From Candidatus Heimdallarchaeota archaeon B3_Heim (GTDB lineage: Archaea > Asgardarchaeota > Heimdallarchaeia > Hodarchaeales > Hodarchaeaceae), in the NCBI GenBank assembly GCA_003144275.1, contig NJBF01000011.1:1-64000 (forward strand): a stretch of DNA of 64,000 nt. Reading direction: 5' to 3'. Under the pieces are notes generated by a model. The model had not been told where the DNA came from. It worked only from the letters and a program-made list of their open reading frames with translations, and made no database searches. The position numbers were made by a program, and so were the translations under genes. Below, piece by piece: positions 17,484 through 27,039 of this stretch; position 1 is the first letter of the stretch; every line of letters starts with the position of its first letter.

Positions 17484-18524
17484 CTATATCCAAATCAAAA
17501 ATCCGTTCTCAAGCTTAGTATTTTTCATTAAATTAGCAGAAATAGCACTTTGGATAAATTCTTCCAAAAAATCTGCTGAAAGTCCAGTTTGGACAGCTAA
17601 TTCGAATAAACTCAAATTTTCTTTATTATGGATTACCTGCAGAACTCGTGAAATTAAGTCATGTCTTTTAGGATTGAAATGAAATTCAAAAAAGGCATCA
17701 AGTTCTTCAAATGTGACATTCTCTGCAAGATGAAGTTGAAGTCGGAAACCGGTATCTCTGGGTCCAGATAATCCATACTTAGAAGATAATTGCTGAACCG
17801 CAATACTATCAACAACTATTTCAATTTTATACATTGATCCTTGGGGAATTCTGGATTTAAAATTATTTAATTCTCGAAGTAATTCATTTCTCTTTCCTGG
17901 TGACATTTTCGAACGAAGCAACGCTTTTATCTGTCTATTTGCATCATCTAAAAGAATACATGTAGCATCTTGGGGAATTAATGCTTGATCAATAATGGGA
18001 TCGATATTTCCAACCTTCGAGACATAAAATAAACTCACACCAGTCTCGATCAAACGAATTTTTTCATCGATTTTTGAAAATACCTCCCGTTTTTTCAGAT
18101 CCTCATCAAGACGAACATGATAAAGTTGTAAACTTCGTCTTATCATATTTTTGATTAAACCAATGTATTTTATGGTAGCGGTTGAACTAGTGATGACCCA
18201 AAGTACGATCATTCGCCCATGTCTTTGTATTCGTTCGTCTTGCGAAGATTTGGCCTTTAAAAAGAAAATAAATCCTAAGGAAAGGTAAGGATCTTTTGGT
18301 GTGGGCATTGGTCCATAACAACGAATTTCACCTGGTTGAAATGGGGAGTCAGATCCAATTGCCGTTAATGTTTTTATTGTCATACCAAAAGCTTCTTCCT
18401 CATTTAACGGAGAAGAGTTATATAAATTGGTAGGGCCATTATCCTCAAACGCTGAGAAAATAATACCATCAGAAATAGCTTGTCTTGGAGATTTCGAATT
18501 TCTATCAACCAGAGTATTCACCAA
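17484..18524 (-). CDS. Longin-like domain protein with C-terminal helical/winged domain
   Basis: 346 residues. Residues about 17-150 (GIIFSAFEDNGPTNLYNSS, LGFIFFLKAKS, GRMIVLWVITSSTATIKYIG, LIKNMIRRSL) have the order of strands and helices of longin-type domains seen in eukaryote-like trafficking proteins. The remainder is mixed alpha/beta, ending in VLQVIHNKENLSLFELAVQT, which reads as a helix-turn-helix-like segment. The start is uncertain: TTG 18524 is followed directly by GTG, and neither has a strong Shine-Dalgarno. It stands alone. A role in GTPase regulation is possible but is an inference from the fold pattern. Other minus-strand proteins of this window carry related-looking domains. 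Confidence 0.55.
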   Translation of the reverse strand: MVNTLVDRNSKSPRQAISDGIIFSAFEDNGPTNLYNSSPLNEEEAFGMTIKTLTAIGSDSPFQPGEIRCYGPMPTPKDPYLSLGFIFFLKAKSSQDERIQRHGRMIVLWVITSSTATIKYIGLIKNMIRRSLQLYHVRLDEDLKKREVFSKIDEKIRLIETGVSLFYVSKVGNIDPIIDQALIPQDATCILLDDANRQIKALLRSKMSPGKRNELLRELNNFKSRIPQGSMYKIEIVVDSIAVQQLSSKYGLSGPRDTGFRLQLHLAENVTFEELDAFFEFHFNPKRHDLISRVLQVIHNKENLSLFELAVQTGLSADFLEEFIQSAISANLMKNTKLENGFLIWI

Positions 18525-18657
18525 GGATGAAATTAGCTTATTAACTGGAATGTTATCTTTTCAATCAATTTTGAGTCGAAAGAGGACTCTAAAAAGAAAG
18601 AGAAAAAAATATCATTCCTAATTGAAGCATAATTTCAACCTATATTAAACTAGGTAA

Positions 18658-19635
18658 TTAGAGAGAGGTAGAGAATTCGGGAATTATTGCTCGTATAAGA
18701 GATTCACTTTCTTCCCAGAGATGTTTAGCTACTTCCACATCATAGGAGGTAGGTGTTGATTCCTTCACTTGTTTATTCACAAAGTATTTCCCAGAGATGT
18801 GATTAACTTCAGGGGACGAAGCAAGAAAGATCGAAGTTTCAGCCCCCTTTTTCGGAGATTTGGCCATCAGCATCACAAGTTTTTTCCCGTTTCTCATAAT
18901 CCAGGGCATCTCATGACCTAAATTTGTTCTTACAATCCCAGGATGGAGACAATTCACAGTTACTCCAGAGTCTTCGATTCTTCTTGCAAGCTCATAAGTA
19001 AAGAGAATGTTTGCTAATTTACTTTGTCCGTAGACTTTCATCATAGAAAAGTGTTTTTCTGATTGCAAATCATCAAAATTCAATGCACGCTGGGCTCTTG
19101 AAGCCACATTAACTATTCGAGAGGGTGAGGATTGTTTCAAAACATAGAGCAACAAATTTGTTAGAAAAAAATGTCCTAGATGATTTACCACAAACATTTT
19201 TTCATATCCATCATCTGTTTCAATTCTTCTATTCGTATACACCCCTGCATTATTGATGAGGATATGAAGTTCATTATATTGTTCTTTGAAATTAAGCGAA
19301 AACTCCTGAATGGATTTGAGGGATCCTAAATCACCCTTCATCACATCTATTGAATTATTTTTTGTTCGCTCTACAATTTCTTTCTTCACTATCTCTCCTC
19401 GAGAATGATCTTGAGATAAGATAACTACAGTAGCTCCCATTTCTGCTAATCCTATTGCAGTTGCTTTACCAATTCCAGAGGTAGCTCCAGTAATCAAACA
19501 GACTCTATTCTTCATTCTTCCACTGTTTTGTGACATTCGATGACATCTTCCTATCTTCTTGTATGGATTACCACTTTGATCTTCTTGAAAGATACCTCTC
19601 CAAAATCGTATTATTGTTATCAAATAATGGGTCAA
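18658..19635 (-). CDS. Short-chain dehydrogenase/reductase, retinol-dehydrogenase-like
   Basis: A Rossmann NAD(P)H-dependent oxidoreductase. The core starts at about residue 44 with VCLITGATSGIGKATA (the TGxxxGIG motif), continues with LHILINNAGVYTN (NNAG) and the catalytic YGQSKLAN (YxxxK), and ends with a C-terminal segment typical of the retinol dehydrogenase/WW-domain oxidoreductase branch. The listed start is TTG 19635, which has AAGGAG five bases upstream and gives a 33-residue hydrophobic leader (MTHYLITIIRFWRGI); ATG 19536 would give a standard-length enzyme. The substrate is unknown. It diverges from the broken alcohol dehydrogenase at 19678. Confidence 0.88.
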   Translation of the reverse strand: MTHYLITIIRFWRGIFQEDQSGNPYKKIGRCHRMSQNSGRMKNRVCLITGATSGIGKATAIGLAEMGATVVILSQDHSRGEIVKKEIVERTKNNSIDVMKGDLGSLKSIQEFSLNFKEQYNELHILINNAGVYTNRRIETDDGYEKMFVVNHLGHFFLTNLLLYVLKQSSPSRIVNVASRAQRALNFDDLQSEKHFSMMKVYGQSKLANILFTYELARRIEDSGVTVNCLHPGIVRTNLGHEMPWIMRNGKKLVMLMAKSPKKGAETSIFLASSPEVNHISGKYFVNKQVKESTPTSYDVEVAKHLWEESESLIRAIIPEFSTSL

Positions 19636-19677
19636 TAAACTCCTTAATGATTCAATAATATATCCTTAATTGATGAT

Positions 19678-20778
19678 GTGAACGTAATGGTACGAACAGT
19701 TAATATGACAAAGGATGGGGACGTAGATATTATTGAGAGGGAGTATCCCATTTTAGAAAAAGGTGCGGTATTATTAAAAACAAGCTTTTCCGAAGTTTGT
19801 GGTACAGATGTCCACCTTCGCAAGGGTCAATTGGCAGGAGTACCCTATCCAATTATTCCTGGACATGTATCAACTGGAACCATTGAGACGCTGAATGGAG
19901 AAGTATATGATATTGATGGTAATCCACTAGAAATAGGTGACCCCGTTACGTTTCTTGACGTCCATGAAACATGTAATAATTGCTGGTATTGCTTAGTTGC
20001 TAAAACATCTACCCGTTGTCCACAACGAAAAGTCTACGGAATTACTTATTCAGCGGAAGAAGGTCTTTTGGGGGGCTGGTCCCAATATATTTATCTTAAA
20101 CCTGGCGTGAAAATTATTAAGTTTTCAGACCAAAAATATCTCAAAACGTTTATTGCGGCTGGTTGTGGTCTTCCTACCGCCATTCATGCCATTCAGAGAT
20201 CCAGTATCAAATTAGGCGATTCTGTTGCTATTCAAGGGTCTGGCCCAGTTGGATTAATGACTGCTCTTTGTGCAAAATTAAGTGGGGCCTTTCAAGTAAT
20301 CATGGTAGGTGCGCCAGCACACAGACTTGACACCGCAAAGAATTTCAGTATTGATCATGTGATTAACATCGATGAATATAACCTAACTGACCGTGTTTGT
20401 AAGGTATTAGATCTAACATCACAGAAGGGAGCTGACGTGACGATTGAAGCAACAGGTGTTCCTTCAGCTATTAAAGAAGGACTAGAAATGACTAGAGATG
20501 GGGGGACATATACTGTAGTCGGTCAATATACCAATGCAGGAGATGTCCAACTTAATCCCCATCTAGATCTTAACAAAAAACATATTACAATCAAAGGATC
20601 CTAAGGAAGCGATTTGAGTCACTTCTATCTCGCAGTTAAACTGGTTGAAAGATATGCTGATACTTACCCGTTTCTAAGCATCATTTCTGATGAATATTCT
20701 CTAGACCAAATTGCAGATGCCTTGGATGATGTTGAAAACTTACGAGTGATGAAAGCCATCATTGATCCGCACAGGTAG
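19678..20778 (+). pseudogene. Zinc alcohol dehydrogenase interrupted by an in-frame TAA
   Basis: A medium-chain dehydrogenase of about 366 codons split by a stop. The N-terminal 308 residues have the catalytic zinc ligands C41, H63 and C163, structural zinc cysteines C99, C102, C105 and C114, and the nucleotide loop GSGPVGLMTA. After KGS a TAA at 20602-20604 interrupts the frame, yet the same frame continues (GSDLSHFYLAVKLVERYADT, ... VMKAIIDPHR) to TAG 20778, the normal end of the family. The position of the stop corresponds to a Trp in related enzymes (KGSWGS). The full length is that of an intact enzyme, so the gene was disrupted recently, or the TAA is a sequence error. The truncated product would lack the C-terminal part of the substrate domain. 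Confidence 0.85.
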
Positions 20779-20818
20779 AGATTGGATGAATCCAATCAAA
20801 ATATTTCCGTGCTGCTTT

Positions 20819-21769
20819 TCAGAACACAAAAACTAATGCAAGTAGTATCGGGATCACGAACGCAAAGAGGGGCCCCCATTTGCTCACCCATCCGATTCTT
20901 CGAAGGGTTTTGGAGTCAGCTACCCGATTTTTCGAATAAATAATTTCTGTATATCCTTCATCAAGGTAGTAGCCCAGTAATTTTCTTTTAAACTTCGCAA
21001 TATTTTTGGATTCCTCTTTCTCGCCTTGAATTTCGAATAAGACTGTTCGTGCGCGACGAAATACGAGAAAAAATGCAATCGCACTGGAAATAATAACTAA
21101 TAATGGAGTAATGATCTCTTTAATGGCTGCAAATTTTGTAAGATATGAAGCTGCAAGAAATTCACTCATGGAACTACCTTCAAAGCTTGAACCAGCCATC
21201 ATAGTGGGAATATCTACATCTATTAATCCGAGCGCATTCAATAAGAAATAAGTTGATCCATAGAAATACATCGGGTTGTAAGTTGCCGTCAGATTTGAGA
21301 ATACATGAATTGCATCAACAATAAATTCGAAAGGAGATAGCAAATCAAGAAATGAATTAATTATGGATCTAATTAAGGCAGCAATACCAAAAGGGAGTAG
21401 ATCGATTGAGAAAGGAAGGACTACATTGAAGAGCCAAGGCAGTGAGATTGGAGCTGTAAATACAATTGAAAGACTCACACTCTGAATAATCGTACGGACT
21501 AGTAAATAGCGGAATCGAGTTTTAAATGGTTTTTCTTCAAGCACGATTCTTTTAGAACGACTTTCCTCAGCTACAAAATGTTGATCCTCTAAAGACCAAT
21601 CTAAAGCACGTTGATAAACTCCAAGAGGGTAGTATAGCGAAAAAGTTGATAAATATCGTCTAATTCCTCGTGTGGGAGTGACAGGTTTCTCTTCTTCGGC
21701 TACTTTGTGGTCATCTGGAGAAGAATTATCTTGTTTATTTCTTCTCAGAAATTTCTTCAATCGGGACAC
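20819..21769 (-). CDS. Multi-pass membrane protein of unknown function
   Basis: 316 residues: a charged cytosolic N-terminus (SRLKKFLRRNKQD, Glu/Lys/Pro-rich to about 40), then about four to five hydrophobic segments, e.g. LLVRTIIQSVSLSIVFTAPI, TPLLVIISSAIAFFLVF and the C-terminal WGPLFAFVIPILLALVFVF. A soluble charged stretch (ARTVLFEIQGEKEESKNI) lies between the last two. No known family was recognised. It is divergent to the MBL hydrolase with an 86-nt gap and convergent with the disrupted dehydrogenase. Confidence 0.75.
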   Translation of the reverse strand: MSRLKKFLRRNKQDNSSPDDHKVAEEEKPVTPTRGIRRYLSTFSLYYPLGVYQRALDWSLEDQHFVAEESRSKRIVLEEKPFKTRFRYLLVRTIIQSVSLSIVFTAPISLPWLFNVVLPFSIDLLPFGIAALIRSIINSFLDLLSPFEFIVDAIHVFSNLTATYNPMYFYGSTYFLLNALGLIDVDIPTMMAGSSFEGSSMSEFLAASYLTKFAAIKEIITPLLVIISSAIAFFLVFRRARTVLFEIQGEKEESKNIAKFKRKLLGYYLDEGYTEIIYSKNRVADSKTLRRIGWVSKWGPLFAFVIPILLALVFVF

Positions 21770-21855
21770 AGGTAAAAATTAATTAATCATCTTTTTAGGA
21801 TCTCTCTTAGCGGTAAAATATATGCCAAATTATCAGAAATAAGGAACATTATTCA

Positions 21856-22713
21856 ATGGTAACCAAAGAAATTGTTCATCATAAAGACTTACTAGAATGG
21901 TGTTGGGCTGCAGACGATGAGTTGATACCTAAACCATTTTTTACTTCATGTTACTTACTTGATGGTGTATTGATTGATACAGGTGCCCCTAAAGGGCAAT
22001 TAGATTTTACTTCTTTTATCAAAGAGTTACTAACAACAAATTCTGTCAGTAAATGCCTCATCACCCATACTCATGAGGATCATATAGGGGGAACCCATGT
22101 ATTATCTGAGGAATTTGAAATTCCTCTTTATGCAAGTGTAGAAGCCCTACCATTACTTGAAACTGCAAGTAACTATGTGTATGCTGAATACCGCGACTTA
22201 TATTGGGGAAGTGGACTCCATTCAGTCAATGCGCAACCAATACCAACTAAAATTCAAACAAAATCTCAAAATTATGAACTAAAAGTCCTTTCAGTACCTG
22301 GCCATGCACCCGACCAAATAGCATTCATAGAATCTGAACAAGAATGGGCGTTCGTGGCAGACGCAGTATTACCTAAATATCAAGTGCTGTTTGGGCATAC
22401 GTGTAATATTCAGGAAGACATAGCTCTAATCTATGACTCAATCCGAAAGATTTTCGATGCTACAGAGGGGATGGACAATCTTAAGATTTTTGTTTCGGGA
22501 AAGGGAGTGTTTAACGGACGAAATTACATTAAAAAACGCTTAGAAGAGATTACAACATTGCATAACGACGTTCATGGTTATAAGCTAAAGAAATTAGCGC
22601 CAGAGCAGATATTAGAAGAAATGTTTGGAGGAGAGGGGATAATGGGTATTATGACCAATGGAGAATTATCGCACTTGAATTTAATAAATTCGCTTTATCA
22701 GTGGAATGCCTGA
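21856..22713 (+). CDS. MBL-fold metallo-hydrolase
   Basis: 285 residues with the metallo-beta-lactamase zinc motif THTHEDHIGG (H71, H73, D75, H76) and the downstream ligands in VPGHAPDQIAF (His) and FVADAVLP (Asp). This is the glyoxalase-II-like hydrolase layout; the substrate could be a thioester, a lactone or a phosphodiester and cannot be chosen from the motif alone. ATG 21856 is supported by a purine-rich AAGGAAC before it. It is followed after 40 nt by a zinc-ribbon gene on the same strand, so the two may be co-transcribed. Confidence 0.85.
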   Translation: MVTKEIVHHKDLLEWCWAADDELIPKPFFTSCYLLDGVLIDTGAPKGQLDFTSFIKELLTTNSVSKCLITHTHEDHIGGTHVLSEEFEIPLYASVEALPLLETASNYVYAEYRDLYWGSGLHSVNAQPIPTKIQTKSQNYELKVLSVPGHAPDQIAFIESEQEWAFVADAVLPKYQVLFGHTCNIQEDIALIYDSIRKIFDATEGMDNLKIFVSGKGVFNGRNYIKKRLEEITTLHNDVHGYKLKKLAPEQILEEMFGGEGIMGIMTNGELSHLNLINSLYQWNA

Positions 22714-22753
22714 TTTTTTATTAGATCGGCGATTATGATCAGATGGACTTCTC

Positions 22754-23725
22754 ATGAAAATTTCCTGCGATGCTCAATGTGAACGATGTTATCACGAAAA
22801 AGGACGAAGACAAGATCTTGATGTCAACGATTTAGTTCTATTCTGTCCAAGCTGCAAACGTATGTATTTGTGCGAAATTGGCCTTGCTCGAATAGGAACA
22901 GAATATTATTGTCCTTTCGACAATACAATTGTGATCCAAGAGGAGGTCGACAAAAGTATCATCCAAATGAAAGGAATTCCAGGTGAAAATCAAGCTGCTT
23001 CAGAAGAGATGTACCACCGTTTGGTGGGAGGAAAAGAGGAAAAAAAGAAGAAAACCCGCTTTAGCTTAAGAGGGGGATCCTCTACAAAAACATTATCTGC
23101 TTATCATCATTCCAAAGTAAGTGAACTAAACGATATTGAAAATTTAACCCACGAATTAATATTAGAGGTTGCGCAAGATCAGAATATACAAAATGTACAA
23201 AAATTCAAGGATATAAAATCCAAAAAAGATCTTCTCGACCGTCTTGGGCAAGAAAATGCTAAGATTCTTGATTATTTATATTCTGCACTATATAAATTTG
23301 AAGATGTACCAAAATCGCTTGAGATTCGTTTTGCAGTTTTTGCTCCTTCCGCAATTCCAAGTATCAGAAGCATTCAAGTTGCAGATCAATCATTAAAATG
23401 CGATATACGCATTATTGATTCTCAGGGAAACGAAATATGGATTTTCTGTACAGATCACGTTATAGATTTACCTGATATAGACAAATACATAGAAAAGGCA
23501 AAAGAACTTAATTACAAAGATTATCTATCAGTTACTGGCATTTATTTCATATCAAAAAAGTTTACTTACGTAGCTAAAGGCATGCTAGCCAAATTTCAGT
23601 CAGCTTTCACAGGAATCGAACATACCCAAGCTGATGGAACCGTAGATGTGACCCGTTCCATCCCCCTAACTTTGTGGGAACCAATTCCAGGAAAAATAGC
23701 ATTTAGGAACGTCTCTCAAATTTAG
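22754..23725 (+). CDS. Zinc-ribbon protein of unknown function
   Basis: 323 residues. The N-terminus is Cys-rich: C5, C9 and C12, then C31-PS-C34, C40 and C53, consistent with one or two zinc-binding ribbons. A basic linker (KEEKKKKTRFSLRGG) follows at about 94-110, then helices to about 190 and a C-terminal alpha/beta domain (LEIRFAVFAPSA, CDIRIIDSQGNEIWIFCTDH, GIYFISKKFTYVAKG). The latter has the strand order of a restriction-endonuclease-like fold but lacks a clear D/ExK. No family was recognised. Ends 28 nt before the convergent subtilase gene. Confidence 0.75.
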   Translation: MKISCDAQCERCYHEKGRRQDLDVNDLVLFCPSCKRMYLCEIGLARIGTEYYCPFDNTIVIQEEVDKSIIQMKGIPGENQAASEEMYHRLVGGKEEKKKKTRFSLRGGSSTKTLSAYHHSKVSELNDIENLTHELILEVAQDQNIQNVQKFKDIKSKKDLLDRLGQENAKILDYLYSALYKFEDVPKSLEIRFAVFAPSAIPSIRSIQVADQSLKCDIRIIDSQGNEIWIFCTDHVIDLPDIDKYIEKAKELNYKDYLSVTGIYFISKKFTYVAKGMLAKFQSAFTGIEHTQADGTVDVTRSIPLTLWEPIPGKIAFRNVSQI

Positions 23726-23752
23726 AACGGATTTCTACTAATTAAACTAGGG

Positions 23753-25009
23753 TTATCTCTTCTTGGATACCCTTACAATAATGAAGATTACCATTAATGT
23801 TCCATATAGAGAAAGAAAACTCGTATTTGATTGAGTCGAAGTTGTTTCAGTAGTTGAGGAAACTACTACGGTTGAAGACGATGTGGAAGAGAGTGGTAAA
23901 GTCGATGTTTCTTCAGAAGATGAGATAGAGGTTGTGGTGGGTGGGGAAATAATTTCTCCCGAAATAATCTCCATGGCTTTTGTTACATTAATTAGTCCAT
24001 ATCCAAAATCACCATCATAACCAGGATCACCGAGGTCTACCGCAGAATCTCGAATGAGCTCCCGAAGATCATTATTAGTCAGCGATTGGTTAAAACTTTT
24101 GAGGAGAGCAAGAGCCCCAGAAACATGAGGAGTCGCCATGGATGTCCCACTACTTGTACCAAAACCATTATATGGGATCGTGGATTTCACAAGTACTCCA
24201 GGAGCGACAATTTCAGCTCCGTGATTTGAGAAATCAGCCAGATCTTTAGTTTCTGAAATAGCTCCTACAGCAATTACATGGTTATCGTTCGCGGGTCGAA
24301 TGGGATTGACCTCATTCCAGTTTCCTGCGGCTGCCACTATTAACACATTCTCTGCATAAGCTCGTGCCAATGCACTCTCAACAAGTTGATAAGATGTAGC
24401 ATTAGTTATTTCTTCATCATAGATACCAATACTCATCGAAATGATATCGGCACCATTAGCAGTAGCATAATTGATAGCTTCAGCAACGATGATATCAGGA
24501 TTAAGATCACTTTCATTCACAACTCTAAGAGGCATGATTGAGACATCTGGAGCGACACCAATCACACCATAATTATTCATCTGTGCGGCAATTGTCCCTA
24601 CAACATGCGTACCATGATTCTGTAGAGATGGCTCAGCTTCAAGAAGACTGAAGGGATCATTATTCTGGTGGACAAAATCCCAGCCATGTGAATCATCGAT
24701 ATAACCATTGGAATCATCATCAATCCCGTTATTTGGATCTTCACCAGGATTATTCCATAGAATATTTTGTAAGTCGAGGTGAGACGTATTAAGTCCAGTA
24801 TCCAGAACCGCTACAACGACTTCAGGTGAACCCTGAGTTATATGCCATACTTTATCAGCACCAATCAATCGGATACCGTAGGGAAGATCATCTGAGTAAT
24901 CATTTACAGATAAATAGTTATCATGCTTGCTTATGCCCGATATCCACAAGCCACCAAAGGTAATTCCGAGGATTAGCATAAAAATAAGCAGTCTCTGGTT
25001 GCCTTTCAT
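23753..25009 (-). CDS. Secreted subtilisin-like serine protease, membrane-anchored
   Basis: 418 residues. A signal peptide (MKGNQRLLIFMLILGITFGG) leads straight into the S8 catalytic domain with D70 (AVLDTGLNTSHL), H132 (NHGTHVVGTIAA), N230 (VAAAGNW) and S290 (SGTSMATPHVSGALAL). An inhibitor-type propeptide is not evident. After the domain comes a Ser/Thr-rich linker (about 355-395) and a C-terminal helix LYGTLMVIFIIVRVSKKR, so the protease should be displayed outside the cell and tethered to the membrane. It probably degrades or processes extracellular proteins. Start ATG 25009. The gene is transcribed alone. Confidence 0.93.
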   Translation of the reverse strand: MKGNQRLLIFMLILGITFGGLWISGISKHDNYLSVNDYSDDLPYGIRLIGADKVWHITQGSPEVVVAVLDTGLNTSHLDLQNILWNNPGEDPNNGIDDDSNGYIDDSHGWDFVHQNNDPFSLLEAEPSLQNHGTHVVGTIAAQMNNYGVIGVAPDVSIMPLRVVNESDLNPDIIVAEAINYATANGADIISMSIGIYDEEITNATSYQLVESALARAYAENVLIVAAAGNWNEVNPIRPANDNHVIAVGAISETKDLADFSNHGAEIVAPGVLVKSTIPYNGFGTSSGTSMATPHVSGALALLKSFNQSLTNNDLRELIRDSAVDLGDPGYDGDFGYGLINVTKAMEIISGEIISPPTTTSISSSEETSTLPLSSTSSSTVVVSSTTETTSTQSNTSFLSLYGTLMVIFIIVRVSKKR

Positions 25010-25251
25010 TCTATGGCCTTACCTTTTATTGGAGTTATTATAAGTAACTAATCTACCACTGAGAAGAAAAATGAACGCAGATTATTAATAGCAATAATTC
25101 ACAATGTAAAACATCAGATTCATTCCTCAACACAAACTTTCTTAAATCGTGTAAAAAATAATCAGCAGAAGTTTCAATAAAGTGAATGGTAAAATTAGGA
25201 ATGGAAAATCAATGCCGAGGGATGGAACCATTATTCACGTGGAGAGAGTAA

Positions 25252-25952
25252 ATGAATCCAGACAAAAGAACAGATAAAAGTGATTACTATTCGAAAAATC
25301 TATTTGCAGTGAAATTAAAACGGGCCTACGAAACAGCACCATTGAGAATTCAACAATACTTGAATGCGGAACTAGCATATGTCCTTGATCAAATTAAACC
25401 CTCAGATACAGTGCTAGAACTTGGATGTGGATATGGGAGGGTATTGAAAAGAATTGCGGAAAAAGCAACAACAGTAGTCGGGATCGATATTTCAGAAGCC
25501 TCATTAGAATTTGCAAAAGATTATTTGAGAGGAATTCCAAATATTCAAATACATTTTATGACTGCTCGTAACATTAAATTACCTGAGCAAACATTTGATG
25601 TTGTTCTGGGAATCCAAAATGCTCTCTCAGCCACAAAAATTGACCCCCCCCTCCTCCTCTCCCAGGCCTTGCGTGTCACAAAAACTGGGGAAAAATCATC
25701 CTATCCAGCTATTCAGAAAAAATTTGGGAGGAACGATTAAAATGGTTTATCCGTCAAGCAGAAGAAGGATTACTGGGAGAAATCGATTACGATAAAACGG
25801 GAAATGGTATAATCACCTGTAAAGATGGATTTCGGGCAACCACTTTTACAAAGGAAGATTTTACGCACCTAATTAACACACTAGAATTGGAAGCAAAAAT
25901 ACAAGAAATAGATGACTCATGCATATTCTGTGTTATCACTAAGAACACTTAA
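25252..25952 (+). pseudogene. Class I SAM methyltransferase broken by a frameshift
   Basis: The first frame (ATG 25252, Shine-Dalgarno GGAGAG) encodes a Rossmann methyltransferase: motif I VLELGCGYGRVL, motif II VVGIDISEASLEFAKD, motif IV VVLGIQNALS. Near ACTGGGGAAAAATC (about 25688) one base appears to be missing; reading on in the shifted frame gives KIILSSYSEKIWEERLKWFI and then GFRATTFTKEDFTHLINTLE to TAA 25950-25952, a sensible C-terminal half. A single G inserted into the G-run would restore a protein of about 233 residues. Either a recent pseudogene or a homopolymer sequencing error. The substrate is unknown. Confidence 0.85.
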
Positions 25953-26028
25953 ACGTGTTTTTGTCTTTCAGACAGTATTTGTTACATTGTCTTAATAGCT
26001 AATACGAAAGACTGGAAAGTAAACTTCT

Positions 26029-26214
26029 CTAGCGAATCGGGAGAAGAGTAAATATATTACGATACTCTATGTTACAAATTCGTTCGGAATTTTGATTGGC
26101 TTCCTTTGAAGGGGGCTTAAGCTCAGGTTTCGGCTTAAACTCACAAGAGGAGGAACCAAATTCAAGAGTATCACTTAAGACAACGATAAAAGTTGCTTTT
26201 CGATTAATCAACAA
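26029..26214 (-). CDS. Putative small protein, 61 aa, strong Shine-Dalgarno
   Basis: A minus-strand TTG start at 26214 is preceded by AAGGAGGT at good spacing, one of the strongest ribosome sites in the window. The peptide begins MLINRKATFIVVLSD, contains FGSSSCEFKPKPELKPP and ends YRNIFTLLPIR. No family was recognised. A Lys/Pro linker lies in the middle. It may be a real small protein or the retained start of a lost gene. Confidence 0.4.
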   Translation of the reverse strand: MLINRKATFIVVLSDTLEFGSSSCEFKPKPELKPPSKEANQNSERICNIEYRNIFTLLPIR

Positions 26215-26340
26215 AGAACCTCCTTAAGTAGCAAAAGTAAGTGAAATCTTGGATATTGGTCTAAAGTTCACCTACTGAGAATGAGAATAATATTCTTACT
26301 CAGACTTTAAATTTTTTGATTATGGCAAGTATGGGGTAAA

Positions 26341-26526
26341 GTCAGGAAGGTAAGGAGTTGGTTAGAATGCTTTGTAGGAGTACTCATTTACAACTTACGG
26401 ACTAGCCTTCCTGACGGTAAGCATAAAAAAATGTTCTCAGATGAAAAAATGGAGGGTTCAGGACAGTTGTTAATCCGCTCAAAAATTAACTGGGTTTTAT
26501 CCATAATATGGTAAATGTCCTGAACC
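26341..26526. other. Cluster of two long-range inverted repeats in a non-coding stretch
   Basis: In the gene-free stretch 26215-26541, GTCAGGAAGG (26341-26350) pairs with CCTTCCTGAC (26406-26415), and GGTTCAGGACA (26455-26465) pairs with TGTCCTGAACC (26516-26526). Within the second, GTTAAT and ATTAAC can form an inner stem. The two outer repeats share a TCAGGA core. This could be a structured non-coding RNA or paired protein-binding sites. I could not match it to a known RNA. Confidence 0.45.
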
Positions 26527-26541
26527 ATCATCAGTAATTCC

Positions 26542-26802
26542 TTATAAAAAATATCGTCTGACGAGTATTAGACCATAGATCGTTTGAAACCCGAAAAGGG
26601 CAATAACACCGTAGCTAACAAAGGTGATAGTCCCAACAACAATATTAGAGGGATAGAAGAAATAGGATAAGATGATAGGACTGAGGACAGCCAAGAATAA
26701 AGCAAATATCCTCAATAAACGGCGTAAATCAGGCAAATAACTGATTTCAAACTTCTTTTTGGTTTCTACAACAGTTTTTGTTCCCATAATTGATACATCC
26801 AT
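26542..26802 (-). CDS. Small two-TM membrane protein, 86 aa
   Basis: Starts at ATG 26802 (MDVSIMGTKTVVETKKKF), with a short cytosolic head and two hydrophobic helices (LRIFALFLAVLSPIILSYFF and IVVGTITFVSYGVIALFGFQ), ending IYGLILVRRYFL. No known family was recognised. A TATA-like stretch (GATTTATAAG, read on the other strand) lies in the divergent region shared with the regulator at 27040. Confidence 0.65.
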   Translation of the reverse strand: MDVSIMGTKTVVETKKKFEISYLPDLRRLLRIFALFLAVLSPIILSYFFYPSNIVVGTITFVSYGVIALFGFQTIYGLILVRRYFL

Positions 26803-27039
26803 GAGTTTGAAAGTGGAATAGTATTAATCCACTCGATGGATAGATACTATTTCATGGATTTATAAGTGTATTTGTTTTGGCATGATATTTTTTTTGGAAT
26901 GAATATCATATTATGGCTTAGTACCGTTTAATGGATTCACTTATATAGGAAGACGACCAATGGTTCTTTAGACGATTCGCTCCCTCTTTTGGCGGTGTTT
27001 CATTTTTAAACTAGATTTCATCTAGGACAGGATTGGATT

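Noticed and set aside
26341..26526. Possible SRP RNA or RNase P RNA
   Set aside because: The conserved SRP helix 8 and RNase P core motifs are absent, and the length is too short.
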